Source of the DNA: Coriobacteriaceae bacterium AF08-21
GTDB lineage: Bacteria; Actinomycetota; Coriobacteriia; Coriobacteriales; Coriobacteriaceae
DNA: 64,000 nt
NCBI GenBank assembly: GCA_027687465.1
Contig: JAQCQR010000003.1
Coordinates: 62,001 to 126,000, forward strand
Reading direction: 5' to 3'
The position numbers and the translations under genes are program-made. The notes under the pieces are model-generated. The model was not told where the DNA came from, ran no database searches, and saw only the letters and a list, made by a program, of their open reading frames with translations. This document shows, piece by piece, positions 36,784 through 47,286 of the stretch (position 1 is its first letter; the number at the start of each line of letters is the position of its first letter).

Positions 36784-37457
36784 TCAAAATCTTCTTGACC
36801 CAGATCGACATACAAACTGCGCTTGCGAATGTAGCCGAGCACAGACTCGCTCGTAAGATAGCGCACGCTCATGCCGCGGGCAACTCGCTTACGAATGTTC
36901 GTCGAGCTGATCGCCAGCGCCGGAATCTGAATATAGCGCACGTCGAACGGCAGCCCCGACTCTTTGATTCGGGCACGCGCCGTATCGATATCAAAGCCCG
37001 GTCGCGTCGCCGCAATAAAGGTAGCAAGCTCAGCAATTCGTTCGGCATCATGCCAGGTCACAATATCGATAATCGCATCGGCGCCCGTAATAAAGTAGAG
37101 CTTTACCTGCGGCGGGTAAAAGTCGCGAAGGGCATGAAGCGTATCGGCCGTATAGGTTACGCCCGGACGGTCAATCTCGAACCGGCTCGCCAAAAAGGCC
37201 GGGTTCGCGGCGGTGGCGAGGACCGTCATGGCATAACGGTCCTCGGCAGGCGTCACCGGCTTGTCAAGCTTAAAGGCGGGAGAGCCCGCCGGCATAAAGA
37301 GCACAGCGTCCAAGTCGAGCGACTCGCGCGCCTGCTCGGCAGTCACCAGGTGCCCGTAATGAATCGGGTCGAATGTGCCGCCCATAATGCCAAGCCGAAA
37401 CTCTTTGCCCTCTTTTATGGGCAGCTCGGGCAAACCGATTCCACCGCGCAGCGACAT
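36780..37457 (-). CDS. nadD: Nicotinate-nucleotide adenylyltransferase
   Basis: 225 residues. Adenylates nicotinate mononucleotide to deamido-NAD in NAD synthesis. Nucleotidyltransferase motifs GIMGGTFDPIHYGHLVTAEQ and the C-terminal ISSTNIRKRVARG are present. ATG 37457 lies three bases after the obgE stop; the first 20 residues (MSLRGGIGLPELPIKEGKEF) are an extension ahead of the conserved strand, and a later start cannot be excluded. Confidence 0.94.
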   Translation of the reverse strand: MSLRGGIGLPELPIKEGKEFRLGIMGGTFDPIHYGHLVTAEQARESLDLDAVLFMPAGSPAFKLDKPVTPAEDRYAMTVLATAANPAFLASRFEIDRPGVTYTADTLHALRDFYPPQVKLYFITGADAIIDIVTWHDAERIAELATFIAATRPGFDIDTARARIKESGLPFDVRYIQIPALAISSTNIRKRVARGMSVRYLTSESVLGYIRKRSLYVDLGQEDFE

Positions 37458-37460
37458 GGC

Positions 37461-38939
<1,479 letters not shown>

Positions 38940-38942
38940 CTA

Positions 38943-38986
38943 CAAAAAGAGGGAGACCCTTGAATCCTAAAACTCAAGTGCCTCCC
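38943..38986 (-). terminator. Terminator between rpmA and obgE
   Basis: On the minus strand GGGAGGCACTTGA pairs with TCAAGGGTCTCCC (two mismatches) and is followed by TCTTTTTG, which runs straight into the obgE ribosome site. Probably a partial terminator limiting obgE relative to rplU-rpmA. Confidence 0.75.
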
Positions 38987-39011
38987 ACATATGTGCTCTA
39001 TGAAGGGTAAA

Positions 39012-39269
39012 TTACGCGTTCGCGAGCGGGCGTACGCTGACCCTGTGCTTGATACCCTTGTGGAACTCAACGGTACCGTCGACCAGCGCGAACAGCGTGT
39101 CGTCCTTGCCACGGCCAACGTTCTCACCCGGGTGGATGTGCGTGCCGTGCTGACGGACGAGAATCGTGCCCGTGGTTACCGTCTGGCCGGCATAGCGCTT
39201 CGTGCCAAGGCGCTGACCGCGGGAGTCACGGCCATTACGGGAGGAACCGAGTCCTTTTTTGTGTGCCAT
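39012..39269 (-). CDS. rpmA: 50S ribosomal protein L27
   Basis: 85 residues beginning [16 protein letters not shown], so the N-terminus that reaches the peptidyl-transferase centre is made directly and not as the cleavable pre-form found in Firmicutes. [12 protein letters not shown] and [12 protein letters not shown] are typical. In agreement, the Prp protease gene that sits between rplU and rpmA in Firmicutes is absent; only 33 bases separate the two genes. Confidence 0.96.
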   Translation of the reverse strand: MAHKKGLGSSRNGRDSRGQRLGTKRYAGQTVTTGTILVRQHGTHIHPGENVGRGKDDTLFALVDGTVEFHKGIKHRVSVRPLANA

Positions 39270-39302
39270 TGTGTATACCTACTCTTTCGTTACGAGTGTA
39301 AT

Positions 39303-39677
39303 CTACTCGGCGACGGGAGCCTCGGCAACAGCCTCGGCCTCTGCCTTGACAGCCTTCTTGGCGCGGGACGTAGCCTGGACCTTCACGATCTTCAGCTTGG
39401 TGAGCTGCTGACGGTGACCCTTCAGACGACGATAGCGCTTACGCTTGTGGAACTTGAAGACCAGCTGCTTCTCGCCCTTGAACTGCTCAACGATCTGAGC
39501 GGTAACCTTGGCCTTGGCCAGCTTGTCGGGATCGGTGACGATCTTCTTACCATCGTTGAGGAAGATGACCGGCAGGGTGACCTTGTCGCCCTCATTGCCC
39601 TCGATCTTCTCGACGGTGATGACATCGTCGGTGGCGACCTTGTACTGCTTGCCGCCCGTGTTAACGATTGCGTACAT
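39303..39677 (-). CDS. rplU: 50S ribosomal protein L21
   Basis: 124 residues. MYAIVNTGGKQYKV start, VTLPVIFLNDGKK and the basic FKFHKRKRYRRLKGHRQ loop that binds 23S rRNA. A C-terminal tail rich in Ala/Glu follows. ATG 39677 has AAGGGCAAGTAAAC upstream. It has a promoter at 39720-39748 overlapping the end of the upstream gene. Confidence 0.96.
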   Translation of the reverse strand: MYAIVNTGGKQYKVATDDVITVEKIEGNEGDKVTLPVIFLNDGKKIVTDPDKLAKAKVTAQIVEQFKGEKQLVFKFHKRKRYRRLKGHRQQLTKLKIVKVQATSRAKKAVKAEAEAVAEAPVAE

Positions 39678-39719
39678 GTTTACTTGCCCTTCATGCATCA
39701 GTTAGTGCAACAGCCGAAT

Positions 39720-39748
39720 ATAGTAGCAGGCGAAAATACCCCCGTCAA
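39720..39748 (-). promoter_or_regulatory. rplU promoter
   Basis: TTGACG and TACTAT with a 17-base spacer on the minus strand, overlapping the stop of the DUF2344 gene. This is the best consensus match in the window. A perfect hairpin TGTGGA-TTTGC-TCCACA lies just upstream. Confidence 0.75.
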
Positions 39749-40557
39749 CGAGTATGTGGAGCAAATCCACAAGTTCGCACAGGTATGGGGCTGACGAGTC
39801 GGCCCTCGTCGTCCTCGCATGCTTGATTCTGACGCTCGACATCGTAGGAGCAGATGGTCACGAGGTCTTGCATACCGGTGGAAACAATAGGTGCATCCAC
39901 GCCCGGGGTCAAGCCCTGCAACAAAACATCAGCAGCGGAAAGCAAAATTTCCGGACGCATGGAGCCCTCGTTGTCGGCATGGGTGTCGAGCATGAGCACC
40001 AAATGGTCCGGGCGCTCCCCCGCCGTGAGCTCATAGCCCACGAGCGTGTGATCCAAATCCAAGCGCTTGCTCTTTTTGCCGCGCGCGTAGTCGATGCTAT
40101 GGTCCGCGCGCAGCGTGTCAATCGCACGACGCACCTCGTCGGCGCTTACGGGCGCCTCGGGATCCAAGTGCAGGTCGATGCGATACGACAGACGCGTGAG
40201 TTGCGCCGTCAACGCCGGCGTGCGCACGTCGATGTACGCCGCCTCGATGGGCGCCAGATCGGCCGGAGACGCCGCAGCTAGGCGCCCAAACGCCTCGTCG
40301 AGCGCCACGAACTCGGTCATAAACAGGTCATACCACTCGCAGATCGACGACGTACCCACCGGTAGCGCCGAAGAGAAGCCCACTCGCATGTGCGGAGAGA
40401 AGCCCTGCGTGACGGCATAGGGAAGTCCCGCACGGCGCACGATGCGCTCAATGGTATGGATTACTTCGAGATGGCCCAGGTACTTAAGGCGATCGCGCTT
40501 GCCATAGCGAACACGAAGTCTAAAGAGCGTGGGGTTGTCGGTCAGGCGCTCACTCAT
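39745..40557 (-). CDS. DUF2344 / TIGR03936 radical-SAM-linked protein
   Basis: 270 residues. LRVRYGKRDRLKYLGHLEV at residues 14-32 and GFSPHMRVGFSSALPVG are the hallmark of the DUF2344 family, always found with or fused to the radical-SAM protein encoded immediately upstream; the start codon overlaps that gene's stop (ATGA). In some genomes the two are one polypeptide. No reaction is known. The family resembles a tRNA/RNA-modifying accessory domain only by context, next to rplU-rpmA. The C-terminal 40 residues look unstructured. Confidence 0.85.
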   Translation of the reverse strand: MSERLTDNPTLFRLRVRYGKRDRLKYLGHLEVIHTIERIVRRAGLPYAVTQGFSPHMRVGFSSALPVGTSSICEWYDLFMTEFVALDEAFGRLAAASPADLAPIEAAYIDVRTPALTAQLTRLSYRIDLHLDPEAPVSADEVRRAIDTLRADHSIDYARGKKSKRLDLDHTLVGYELTAGERPDHLVLMLDTHADNEGSMRPEILLSAADVLLQGLTPGVDAPIVSTGMQDLVTICSYDVERQNQACEDDEGRLVSPIPVRTCGFAPHTR

Positions 40558-42431
40558 GCGCGATCACCCATCAATACATTCTTGGCGTGGAGCGTGGGGC
40601 AGATTCCGCAGCCGGTGCACGACGTGCGGGTGCAGTCGGGAGTCGTGACACCCTCGAGCGAGCGACGGTACTCGCGCTCGAGGAAGCCGCGCGTGCAGCC
40701 GGGGCTCACATGCTCCCACGGCAGACGCCAGTCCAACTCGTAGGGCAGGTGCACGAGCTCATTGAGGTCGATGCCGTTTTTGGCAGCAGCCTCCTTCCAG
40801 TTATCGAGCGAGAAATGCTCTACCCAGGCGTCAAAGCGAGACCCCGAGCGCCAAGCATCGATGATGACGGGCGTCATGTCACGACCGGCGCGGGAGAGCG
40901 CGGCCTCGATGAGCGAGGTCTCGGCATCGTGGTAATGCACGCGGACGGCACGGTTGCGAACGCTCGTGATGAGCAGCTTCTGGCGACGCTTGACGTCGTC
41001 GTAGTCGAGCTGCGGGCACCACTGGAACGGCGTGGCAGCCTTGGGGATAAAGACCGAAACCGAGATGGACACCGAGATCGAGCCGCGACGAGCCTTGGGC
41101 ACCACGGAACGACCGAGCTCCAGCACGTGATCGGCCAGATTGGCGATGGCCACGATGTCCTCGTCGCGCTCGCCGGGAAGGCCCATCATAAAGTAGAGCT
41201 TCATGCGGTTCCAGCCGGCCTCGAAGGCCGCCTTGGCCGCACGGTCCAGGTCCCCCTCGGTCACGTTCTTGTTAATGATGTCGCGCATGCGCTGGCTGCC
41301 GGCCTCGGGCGCGAACGTCAGGCCGCCCTTCTTTTCGCCGGCGACCGACTCGGCCATATCCACGCCAAACGAATCCAGGCGCTGCGACGGAATAGACACG
41401 CGAATACCCGTATCCTCCAGGCGACGGTTGAGCCTGCCGAGCACGTCACGAATGCAGGAGTGGTCGGTCGTGGAGAGCGAGGTCAGCGACACCTCGTCAT
41501 AGCCGGTCTTTTCCAGACCCTGAATCACCGACGAGACGATCTGGTCGGCCGAGCGCTCGCGCACCGGGCGATACGTCATGCCGGCCTGGCAAAAACGACA
41601 GCCGCGGGCGCAGCCGCGCAGAATCTCGATAGACAGGCGATCGTGAACCAGCTGCGCATAGGGCACGCACGACTGCGACAGCGGATTCGTGGCGCCGAAA
41701 TCCTCGACGACGCGTTTGTAGACCACGGTCGGCGCATCCTTGCCCTCGCGCGGCACGGTGTAGCCATGCGGCGAGCAGGGCTCGTCGTGACGAACCTCAT
41801 AGAGCGACGGCACGTAGTTGCCGGCAATGGATGCAAGCTGCTCAACAATCTGCGCGCGCGGAACTCCTTCGTCGCGCAGGCGGCGATGCAGCTGGCAGGT
41901 CTCGAGCAGCGATTCCTCGCCCTCGCCGATGAGGATGGCATCGAAGAAGGCCGCGTACGGCTCGGGGTTGTACACCGAGGGGCCGCCGGCGATGATGATG
42001 GGGTCGTCTTCACCTCGGTCGGCCGCTAACAGCGGAATGCCAGCGAGGTCGAGTGCCTCGAGGAAGTTCGTCACCGCCATCTCGTGCGGCACATGCAGGC
42101 CGACGATATCAAACGAAGCGACCGGCGCTGCACCCTCGAGCGAGAGCAGCGGAATGCCTGCCTCGCGCATAGCGTCACCCATATCGGGCCACGGCACATA
42201 GCCACGCTCGCAGGAGATGCCCTCGGCCTGGTTAAGGATGTTGTAGAGGATGGCGATACCCTGGTTGGGCAGACCAACCTCGTACACATCCGGGTAGATC
42301 AGGCAGCAACGGTAGTCGGCATCGGCCTTGGAAAGCGTGCCCCACTCGTGATCGATATAGCGACTCGGCTTCTCGACCTTGGCGAGCAGCGGCTCAATTA
42401 AATGAAAGCAGTCTTGATACGGAACGCGCAA
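40554..42431 (-). CDS. B12-binding-domain-like radical SAM protein (TIGR03960 family)
   Basis: 625 residues. N-terminal Rossmann-like domain resembling B12-binding folds (CLIYPDVYEVGLPNQGIAIL to IIAGGPSVYNPEP) but without the DxHxxG cobalamin histidine motif. Then a radical-SAM barrel with CARGCRFC (CxxxCxxC, 4Fe-4S), followed by LTFAPEAGSQRMRDIINKNV. Extra cysteines near the C-terminus (CTRTSCTGCGICPTLH) could hold a second cluster. Start TTG 42431 with TAGGGG upstream; the longer frame lies in the preceding gene. Substrate and function are unknown. Confidence 0.87.
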   Translation of the reverse strand: MRVPYQDCFHLIEPLLAKVEKPSRYIDHEWGTLSKADADYRCCLIYPDVYEVGLPNQGIAILYNILNQAEGISCERGYVPWPDMGDAMREAGIPLLSLEGAAPVASFDIVGLHVPHEMAVTNFLEALDLAGIPLLAADRGEDDPIIIAGGPSVYNPEPYAAFFDAILIGEGEESLLETCQLHRRLRDEGVPRAQIVEQLASIAGNYVPSLYEVRHDEPCSPHGYTVPREGKDAPTVVYKRVVEDFGATNPLSQSCVPYAQLVHDRLSIEILRGCARGCRFCQAGMTYRPVRERSADQIVSSVIQGLEKTGYDEVSLTSLSTTDHSCIRDVLGRLNRRLEDTGIRVSIPSQRLDSFGVDMAESVAGEKKGGLTFAPEAGSQRMRDIINKNVTEGDLDRAAKAAFEAGWNRMKLYFMMGLPGERDEDIVAIANLADHVLELGRSVVPKARRGSISVSISVSVFIPKAATPFQWCPQLDYDDVKRRQKLLITSVRNRAVRVHYHDAETSLIEAALSRAGRDMTPVIIDAWRSGSRFDAWVEHFSLDNWKEAAAKNGIDLNELVHLPYELDWRLPWEHVSPGCTRGFLEREYRRSLEGVTTPDCTRTSCTGCGICPTLHAKNVLMGDRA

Positions 42432-42441
42432 CGGAAAACCC

Positions 42442-43371
42442 CTAAGCAGCGAGATCGGATGCGTCTTGGTAGGACGCCATAGGACGGGTAGCACCCGCGA
42501 CCGTGGTCACCAGATCGCGAACGCGGGAGAACGTGGCAGTGACCACCTCGTTGGCACGGCTGTAGTCGACATCGCGCTCGTAGAGCGAAACGAGCGCACG
42601 GCCCATGCCATAGGTGCCCGCGGCAGCAGTGAGCGCCTTGACGGCAAACCCAATATGCGGCGTCTGCTTGACGAGCGCGCGGGTGACCGCGCGGATCACA
42701 AGACCGCCGGCAAGCACGCCCGCGACCTCGTAGCCGCGCTCAGGCTTAATGCCGCGTCCAAAGACGGCAGCGAGCTCAAAGAGCATGCCCACCTGCGCCA
42801 GCGCCATAACGGGATAATCGGCGCCCGGCAAAAACACCAGCGCACCGGTCGCCATATTGGTGAGCGCGCACGAGGTGATGATACGATTAGCTACCGCGAT
42901 GCGCATAAAGGCAAAATTCGCCGCAAAAGCCGTTTCCTTGTCGGTGCGATCGAGAATCCAGCGGGCAAGCGTCTCGAGCAGATACGTCTTATCGGTTGCC
43001 GCCACCACGCCGAGCATGGGCGTGGATTCCTCGATAAACGGCACCTCCACAGCTGACTCGGCAAGCACGCACACGGGCGCGCCGGCGATCACGAGCTCCT
43101 GCACGGCACTCTCCAAGCGGTCGGAACCGCACGAGAGCACCAGTACCACATCGGTATCGGTCTTTGGAGCAATTCGCTCCTCCCCCAGACGCTCGACGCG
43201 CACAATGCCCGAGGTCGTCTGCGGCACAAAGGCGTCACGCACCGTCTCGGCCAGAAAGCGCGAGGCGGACGAATCCAAATAGACCGAGACGCGCACCGGC
43301 GTATCGGAATCCTTCTTAACGGACGCGCCCATCTTAAAAGCGCGGGTCAGCTTATCTACGGGAATTTTCAT
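42442..43371 (-). CDS. DUF697-like membrane-associated protein
   Basis: 309 residues. The first 150 residues look like a P-loop-less Rossmann domain (VVLVLSCGSDRLES, APVCVLAESAVEVPF). The second half has hydrophobic helices with ALVFLPGADYPVMALAQVGM, the pattern of DUF697 (YcjF/GTPase-associated) proteins, whose precise role is unknown. It sits between rodA and the radical-SAM pair, 18 bases from rodA, so it is probably co-transcribed with the elongasome genes. Identification of DUF697 is by eye and tentative. Confidence 0.6.
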   Translation of the reverse strand: MKIPVDKLTRAFKMGASVKKDSDTPVRVSVYLDSSASRFLAETVRDAFVPQTTSGIVRVERLGEERIAPKTDTDVVLVLSCGSDRLESAVQELVIAGAPVCVLAESAVEVPFIEESTPMLGVVAATDKTYLLETLARWILDRTDKETAFAANFAFMRIAVANRIITSCALTNMATGALVFLPGADYPVMALAQVGMLFELAAVFGRGIKPERGYEVAGVLAGGLVIRAVTRALVKQTPHIGFAVKALTAAAGTYGMGRALVSLYERDVDYSRANEVVTATFSRVRDLVTTVAGATRPMASYQDASDLAA

Positions 43372-43389
43372 AGCAAACCCCTCCAGCGG

Positions 43390-44616
43390 TTACGCGGCGC
43401 CCGAACGATGCCGCCATATGGATTGTACGATACCCACCGTCAGCAGCTGAATCATCATCGAAGACGAACCGAAGCTAATAAACGGTAGCGGAATACCGGT
43501 AATCGGCATCATGCCAATGCACATGCCGATGTTTTCGAAGGTCTGGAACGCCCACATGCCAACGATGCCCACACACGATAGGCGCAAGAACAGCGACTCA
43601 CACTTAAAGGCGACGCGAATCGTCGAAAAGATCAGCAGCACGTAGAGGCATAGGAGCAAAAAGGAACCGCAAAAGCCAAAGGTCTCGGATAGGAAGGCGA
43701 AGACAAAGTCGGTGTGGAACTCAGGAAGAAAGCCGCCGGCCGACTGCGTCGCATGGCCCAAACCCTTACCAAAGAAGCCGCCCGAGCCAACGGCGATAAG
43801 CGACTGCTGCAGGTTGTAGGCATCGTCCGAATCGGCATTATCGGGGTCGATAAAGACCGTCAGACGGTTCATCTGATACTGCTTGATGAGCACATCGTGG
43901 CCGAGCAACGAATCAAAGACCGAATCGAGCGCCAGGACGAGGGCCACCAGGCCCACGAGCAGGGCCAGGGTCGACAGCACCCATTCGCGACGTGCACCGC
44001 TCATACAGATGACGATAGCGCCAGAAACCAGTACGACCAGACCCGATCCCAGGTCGCCCATGGCAACGACGGCCAAAAACGGAATGGACAGCATGCCGCA
44101 GAGCTTGACGTAGTCGCGAACGGTATCGATGCGACCGTTATACTGCGAGCCAAGCGTAGCAATAAAGAAGATGGTGATGAGCTTGGCAAGCTCAACCGGC
44201 TGGAATGTCAAGCCGATACCGGGAATCTTGATCCAGCCCGTCATGCCCAGACCGCCCGTATAGGACAGACCCGGAATCTTGGGCGAGAGGATCACGATCA
44301 GGTCGATGACGAGCAACGCCGTCGAGAAATTGGAAATACCGCGCAGATCGGTACGCCAGACCAGCACCGCCAGCACCGCTCCGATGCCAATTCCCAGCAG
44401 ATGGCGTGAGAACGAGGCATCGGCCTTAAACTGCGAAGCCGACCAGATGATGATGGCACCGTAGGCAACGAGCGCCACAGTAGCCACGAGCACGCCGATA
44501 TGCACCTTTTGGCGAAACGTGCCGCGCGAGGCCGAAAGTTGCTTGTTGACGCGGTCCAGGCTGCTGCGAGAGCCGGTCTTGGTTGAACGGAACAGATCCG
44601 CCGGAGAAAAATCCAT
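43390..44616 (-). CDS. rodA: SEDS peptidoglycan glycosyltransferase RodA
   Basis: 408 residues with about ten transmembrane helices. Polymerises lipid II for side-wall growth together with the class B PBP encoded just upstream. SEDS features: TGWIKIPGIGLTFQPVELAK, MGDLGSGLVVL, QQSLIAVGSGGFFGKGLGHA, PEFHTDFVFAFLSETFG and the C-terminal PLPFISFGSSSM. A cytoplasmic N-terminal region of about 35 residues precedes TM1. ATG 44616 has TAGGAGGTTGCG in front. Confidence 0.94.
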   Translation of the reverse strand: MDFSPADLFRSTKTGSRSSLDRVNKQLSASRGTFRQKVHIGVLVATVALVAYGAIIIWSASQFKADASFSRHLLGIGIGAVLAVLVWRTDLRGISNFSTALLVIDLIVILSPKIPGLSYTGGLGMTGWIKIPGIGLTFQPVELAKLITIFFIATLGSQYNGRIDTVRDYVKLCGMLSIPFLAVVAMGDLGSGLVVLVSGAIVICMSGARREWVLSTLALLVGLVALVLALDSVFDSLLGHDVLIKQYQMNRLTVFIDPDNADSDDAYNLQQSLIAVGSGGFFGKGLGHATQSAGGFLPEFHTDFVFAFLSETFGFCGSFLLLCLYVLLIFSTIRVAFKCESLFLRLSCVGIVGMWAFQTFENIGMCIGMMPITGIPLPFISFGSSSMMIQLLTVGIVQSIWRHRSGAA

Positions 44617-44625
44617 CGCAACCTC

Positions 44626-46695
44626 CTATCGAACCGAAGAATCGCCCGAGGCCGAAGAGGTATCGGGCTCGTCATAAATCACGCCGAGTACATCGCGCAC
44701 GACATGCATCGCGGTATCTGAGCCGCCGCCGCCCTGCTCCAGGACAGTAGCGATGACATACTTGGGGTCATCGGCCGGTGCATAGGCGCAGAACCACGCG
44801 TATTCGTCCTCGCCGCTTTTCTCGCCCGTGCCCGACTTGCCGTATACCTGCGGCGTCAGGGTGCCAAAGTGCGCCGCCAGGGACGTCGATGCCGTGTAAA
44901 TCACGTCGTGCATGCCGTTGCGAACCAGAGCCAAATCCGAATCGCTGTTGATCTTGGCCTCCAAGCGCTTCTTCTTGCCCTTGCCGTTGTACTTATAGGC
45001 ATCGCCGTCGCCATCGCGCGACACGGCAGATAAAAACACGTGAGGTACGTACTGTTTACCGCCGTTGGCAAGACCCATATAGGCGCACGCCATCTGCAGG
45101 GGCGTCACCAGGATGTCGCCCTGGCCGATAGCAATGTTGGTCATATCGCCGGCATTCCACTTGCGGTCCTCGGCAGATGCGTCGGTGAAGTACGACTCTT
45201 TCCACTCGGCATCGGGAATACGGCCCGCGCCCTCACTCGGCAGATCGATACCGCAGGTCTTGCCTAGGCCCCAGCGACGAAAGACCTCCTGCAGGCCCTC
45301 GGAATGTTTCTCGTCATAAAAGAACGCCTTGCCCATGTCGTAGAAGACGGGGTCGCACGAGTTGGCGATACCCGACTGCAGCGTCATGGTGCCGTGGCCG
45401 GAATGCAGCCAGCAGTACTTGCCCCACGACTTGCCCAGACCCGTCCAATAGCCCGTGCAGTTGGTCGTCTGCCCCGACGTGTAGGTTCCAAACTCAAGAC
45501 CGGCCAGTGCCGAGAGCGGCTTGATGGTCGAAGCCGACATGTACTGTCCGCTAATGGCGCGGTTGAGCAGCGGGTGCGAACCCTTGTCATCATTGAGCTC
45601 GGTCCACACGTCATTTGAGACGCCGCCGATAAAGACGGACGGATCGAACTTGGGCTCGCTCGCCATGCCCAGGATCTCGCCATTGTTGGGATCGAGACAC
45701 ACCACAGCGCCGTTGCCGGCATTGCTGTAGCCAGTGGTCTTGGCAAGCTCGATAGCGCTCGCCAGTGCCGTCTCGCAGGCCTGTTGGATCTTAAGGTCGA
45801 GCGTGAGCTTAATGTCGGAGCCGGCCTTCGCGGGCACGGCGCCGGCCTGACCAGTCACATTGCCCGAGGCATCGACCTTGACGGTCTGCTCACCACGAAT
45901 ACCCTGCAGCAGGTTTTCGTAGTAGCTCTCAACGCCCGCCTGGCCCACGATATCGCCCGACTGGTACGTAATCTTGCCAGCAGAAGCATCATCATCGCCA
46001 GAGGTTTTCTTATTCTGGGCCTCGAGCTGCTCGGAGGTAATGGTGCCGGTATAGCCTAAGATATGGCATGCCGTCTCGCCATATGGATACTGACGCTCAG
46101 TACGCTCGGCAATCTTGACGCCCGGGAACTCGCCGGCGTGTTCCTTGATATAGGCAACCGTGGAGCGACGGACGTCCGTCGCGATGGTATGCAGGCTCTG
46201 GGCACCCTCGGTATTGTCCTGAATATTGCGAAGGACCGCCACGTAGGGCATTCCAAGCACGTTGGCAAGATGGCGAACCAGAACCTCATCCTCGGCAAGG
46301 TCGCGGTAGGCCACGACAGCAAGAGAGGGACGGTTCTGGACAAGCGCCACGCCATTGCGGTCGAGGATGCGACCGCGCACAGCGGGAGTGGTAACGGTGC
46401 GAGTCTGATTGCTATTAGCCTGCTTCTCGTAATAGTCCGACGAGACCATCTGCATGCCCCACAGCTTGACGGCGAGCGCCGCAAACATCGCGCCCACACC
46501 CGTGGTGAGGATGGAAAAGCGGCCCTTAAAGGCGGTCGCCGCGGTATTGCCCTCGCCCTCGGTGGCGCGCGGGGCCGTTCCATGCTGCGTATCGTAGGTA
46601 AAACGGGAATCGCCCCGACGCAAGATGACCAGCGCGACCACGATGGCCACGACCAGCACGATACCGGCGATAATAACCGTCATCTGGGAAGACAT
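44626..46695 (-). CDS. mrdA: Penicillin-binding protein 2 (class B transpeptidase)
   Basis: 689 residues. Partner of RodA in elongation. Pedestal domain starting TTPAVRGRILDRNGVALVQN; transpeptidase motifs SASTIKP (SxxK), ANSCDP (SxD/N position) and VYGKSGTGEK (KSGT). Two hydrophobic segments precede the pedestal (about residues 6-25 and 60-80), separated by a polar linker, instead of the usual single anchor. The C-terminus ends in a Ser/Asp-rich tail. It starts at ATG 46695 and lies between mreD and rodA. Confidence 0.94.
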   Translation of the reverse strand: MSSQMTVIIAGIVLVVAIVVALVILRRGDSRFTYDTQHGTAPRATEGEGNTAATAFKGRFSILTTGVGAMFAALAVKLWGMQMVSSDYYEKQANSNQTRTVTTPAVRGRILDRNGVALVQNRPSLAVVAYRDLAEDEVLVRHLANVLGMPYVAVLRNIQDNTEGAQSLHTIATDVRRSTVAYIKEHAGEFPGVKIAERTERQYPYGETACHILGYTGTITSEQLEAQNKKTSGDDDASAGKITYQSGDIVGQAGVESYYENLLQGIRGEQTVKVDASGNVTGQAGAVPAKAGSDIKLTLDLKIQQACETALASAIELAKTTGYSNAGNGAVVCLDPNNGEILGMASEPKFDPSVFIGGVSNDVWTELNDDKGSHPLLNRAISGQYMSASTIKPLSALAGLEFGTYTSGQTTNCTGYWTGLGKSWGKYCWLHSGHGTMTLQSGIANSCDPVFYDMGKAFFYDEKHSEGLQEVFRRWGLGKTCGIDLPSEGAGRIPDAEWKESYFTDASAEDRKWNAGDMTNIAIGQGDILVTPLQMACAYMGLANGGKQYVPHVFLSAVSRDGDGDAYKYNGKGKKKRLEAKINSDSDLALVRNGMHDVIYTASTSLAAHFGTLTPQVYGKSGTGEKSGEDEYAWFCAYAPADDPKYVIATVLEQGGGGSDTAMHVVRDVLGVIYDEPDTSSASGDSSVR

Positions 46696-46708
46696 CTACG
46701 GGCCTCCC

Positions 46709-47275
46709 CTATTTGAGCTTGCGGGTCTTGGGCTTAAAGCGCATACCCGTCTGGCGTCCGCCACGTGCGGAGAATCCATAGCCGGACTGCGGCACGACGC
46801 CGGACATCAAAAATGGAATGGCAACCAGACCCGTCAGGATCGAAGACGGCAGCGCATGGCCGAAGATCGCCACGACAAAGCTCGTCTCCAAACCCATAAA
46901 CAGCAAGATGATGCTGTAAATCACATTAATGACGAGCGCGAAGGTGCCCACCGTGATGCCGCGCGCACTCGGGGTACCGCCCGCCTGACCAGCGGCGCTG
47001 TGCACCAGGGCAAAAGAACCCACGGTCAGCAGGAGCGACATAACGCCCACCGGCACGGCAGCGGACAGGTCATAAAACAAGCCGCTGCAAAAACCGCACA
47101 CGACGGCACGGGTCGGGTCGCCCGAGAACACGCTTAGGCACACCAGGATAATCATGAAGTTGACGCGACCGCCCGCAATGGAGATCTGCGGTGCCAGGCC
47201 TGCCTGCAGCAGCACGCACACGATGGCGGCGATCGCAAACGTGCGGGAGCTCATCCCCTGCTCGTGTAGATCCAT
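46709..47275 (-). CDS. mreD: Rod shape-determining protein MreD
   Basis: About 188 residues with five or so membrane helices; MreD links MreC to the wall-synthesis complex. Recognised by position (mreC-mreD-mrdA), size and the hydrophobic pattern with GFCSGLFYDLSAAVPVGVMS. ATG 47275 is preferred over ATG 47281 because AGGGGG then sits at a workable distance. A basic C-terminal tail (GRQTGMRFKPKTRKLK) faces the cytoplasm. Confidence 0.85.
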   Translation of the reverse strand: MDLHEQGMSSRTFAIAAIVCVLLQAGLAPQISIAGGRVNFMIILVCLSVFSGDPTRAVVCGFCSGLFYDLSAAVPVGVMSLLLTVGSFALVHSAAGQAGGTPSARGITVGTFALVINVIYSIILLFMGLETSFVVAIFGHALPSSILTGLVAIPFLMSGVVPQSGYGFSARGGRQTGMRFKPKTRKLK

Positions 47276-47286
47276 GGACATGCCCC

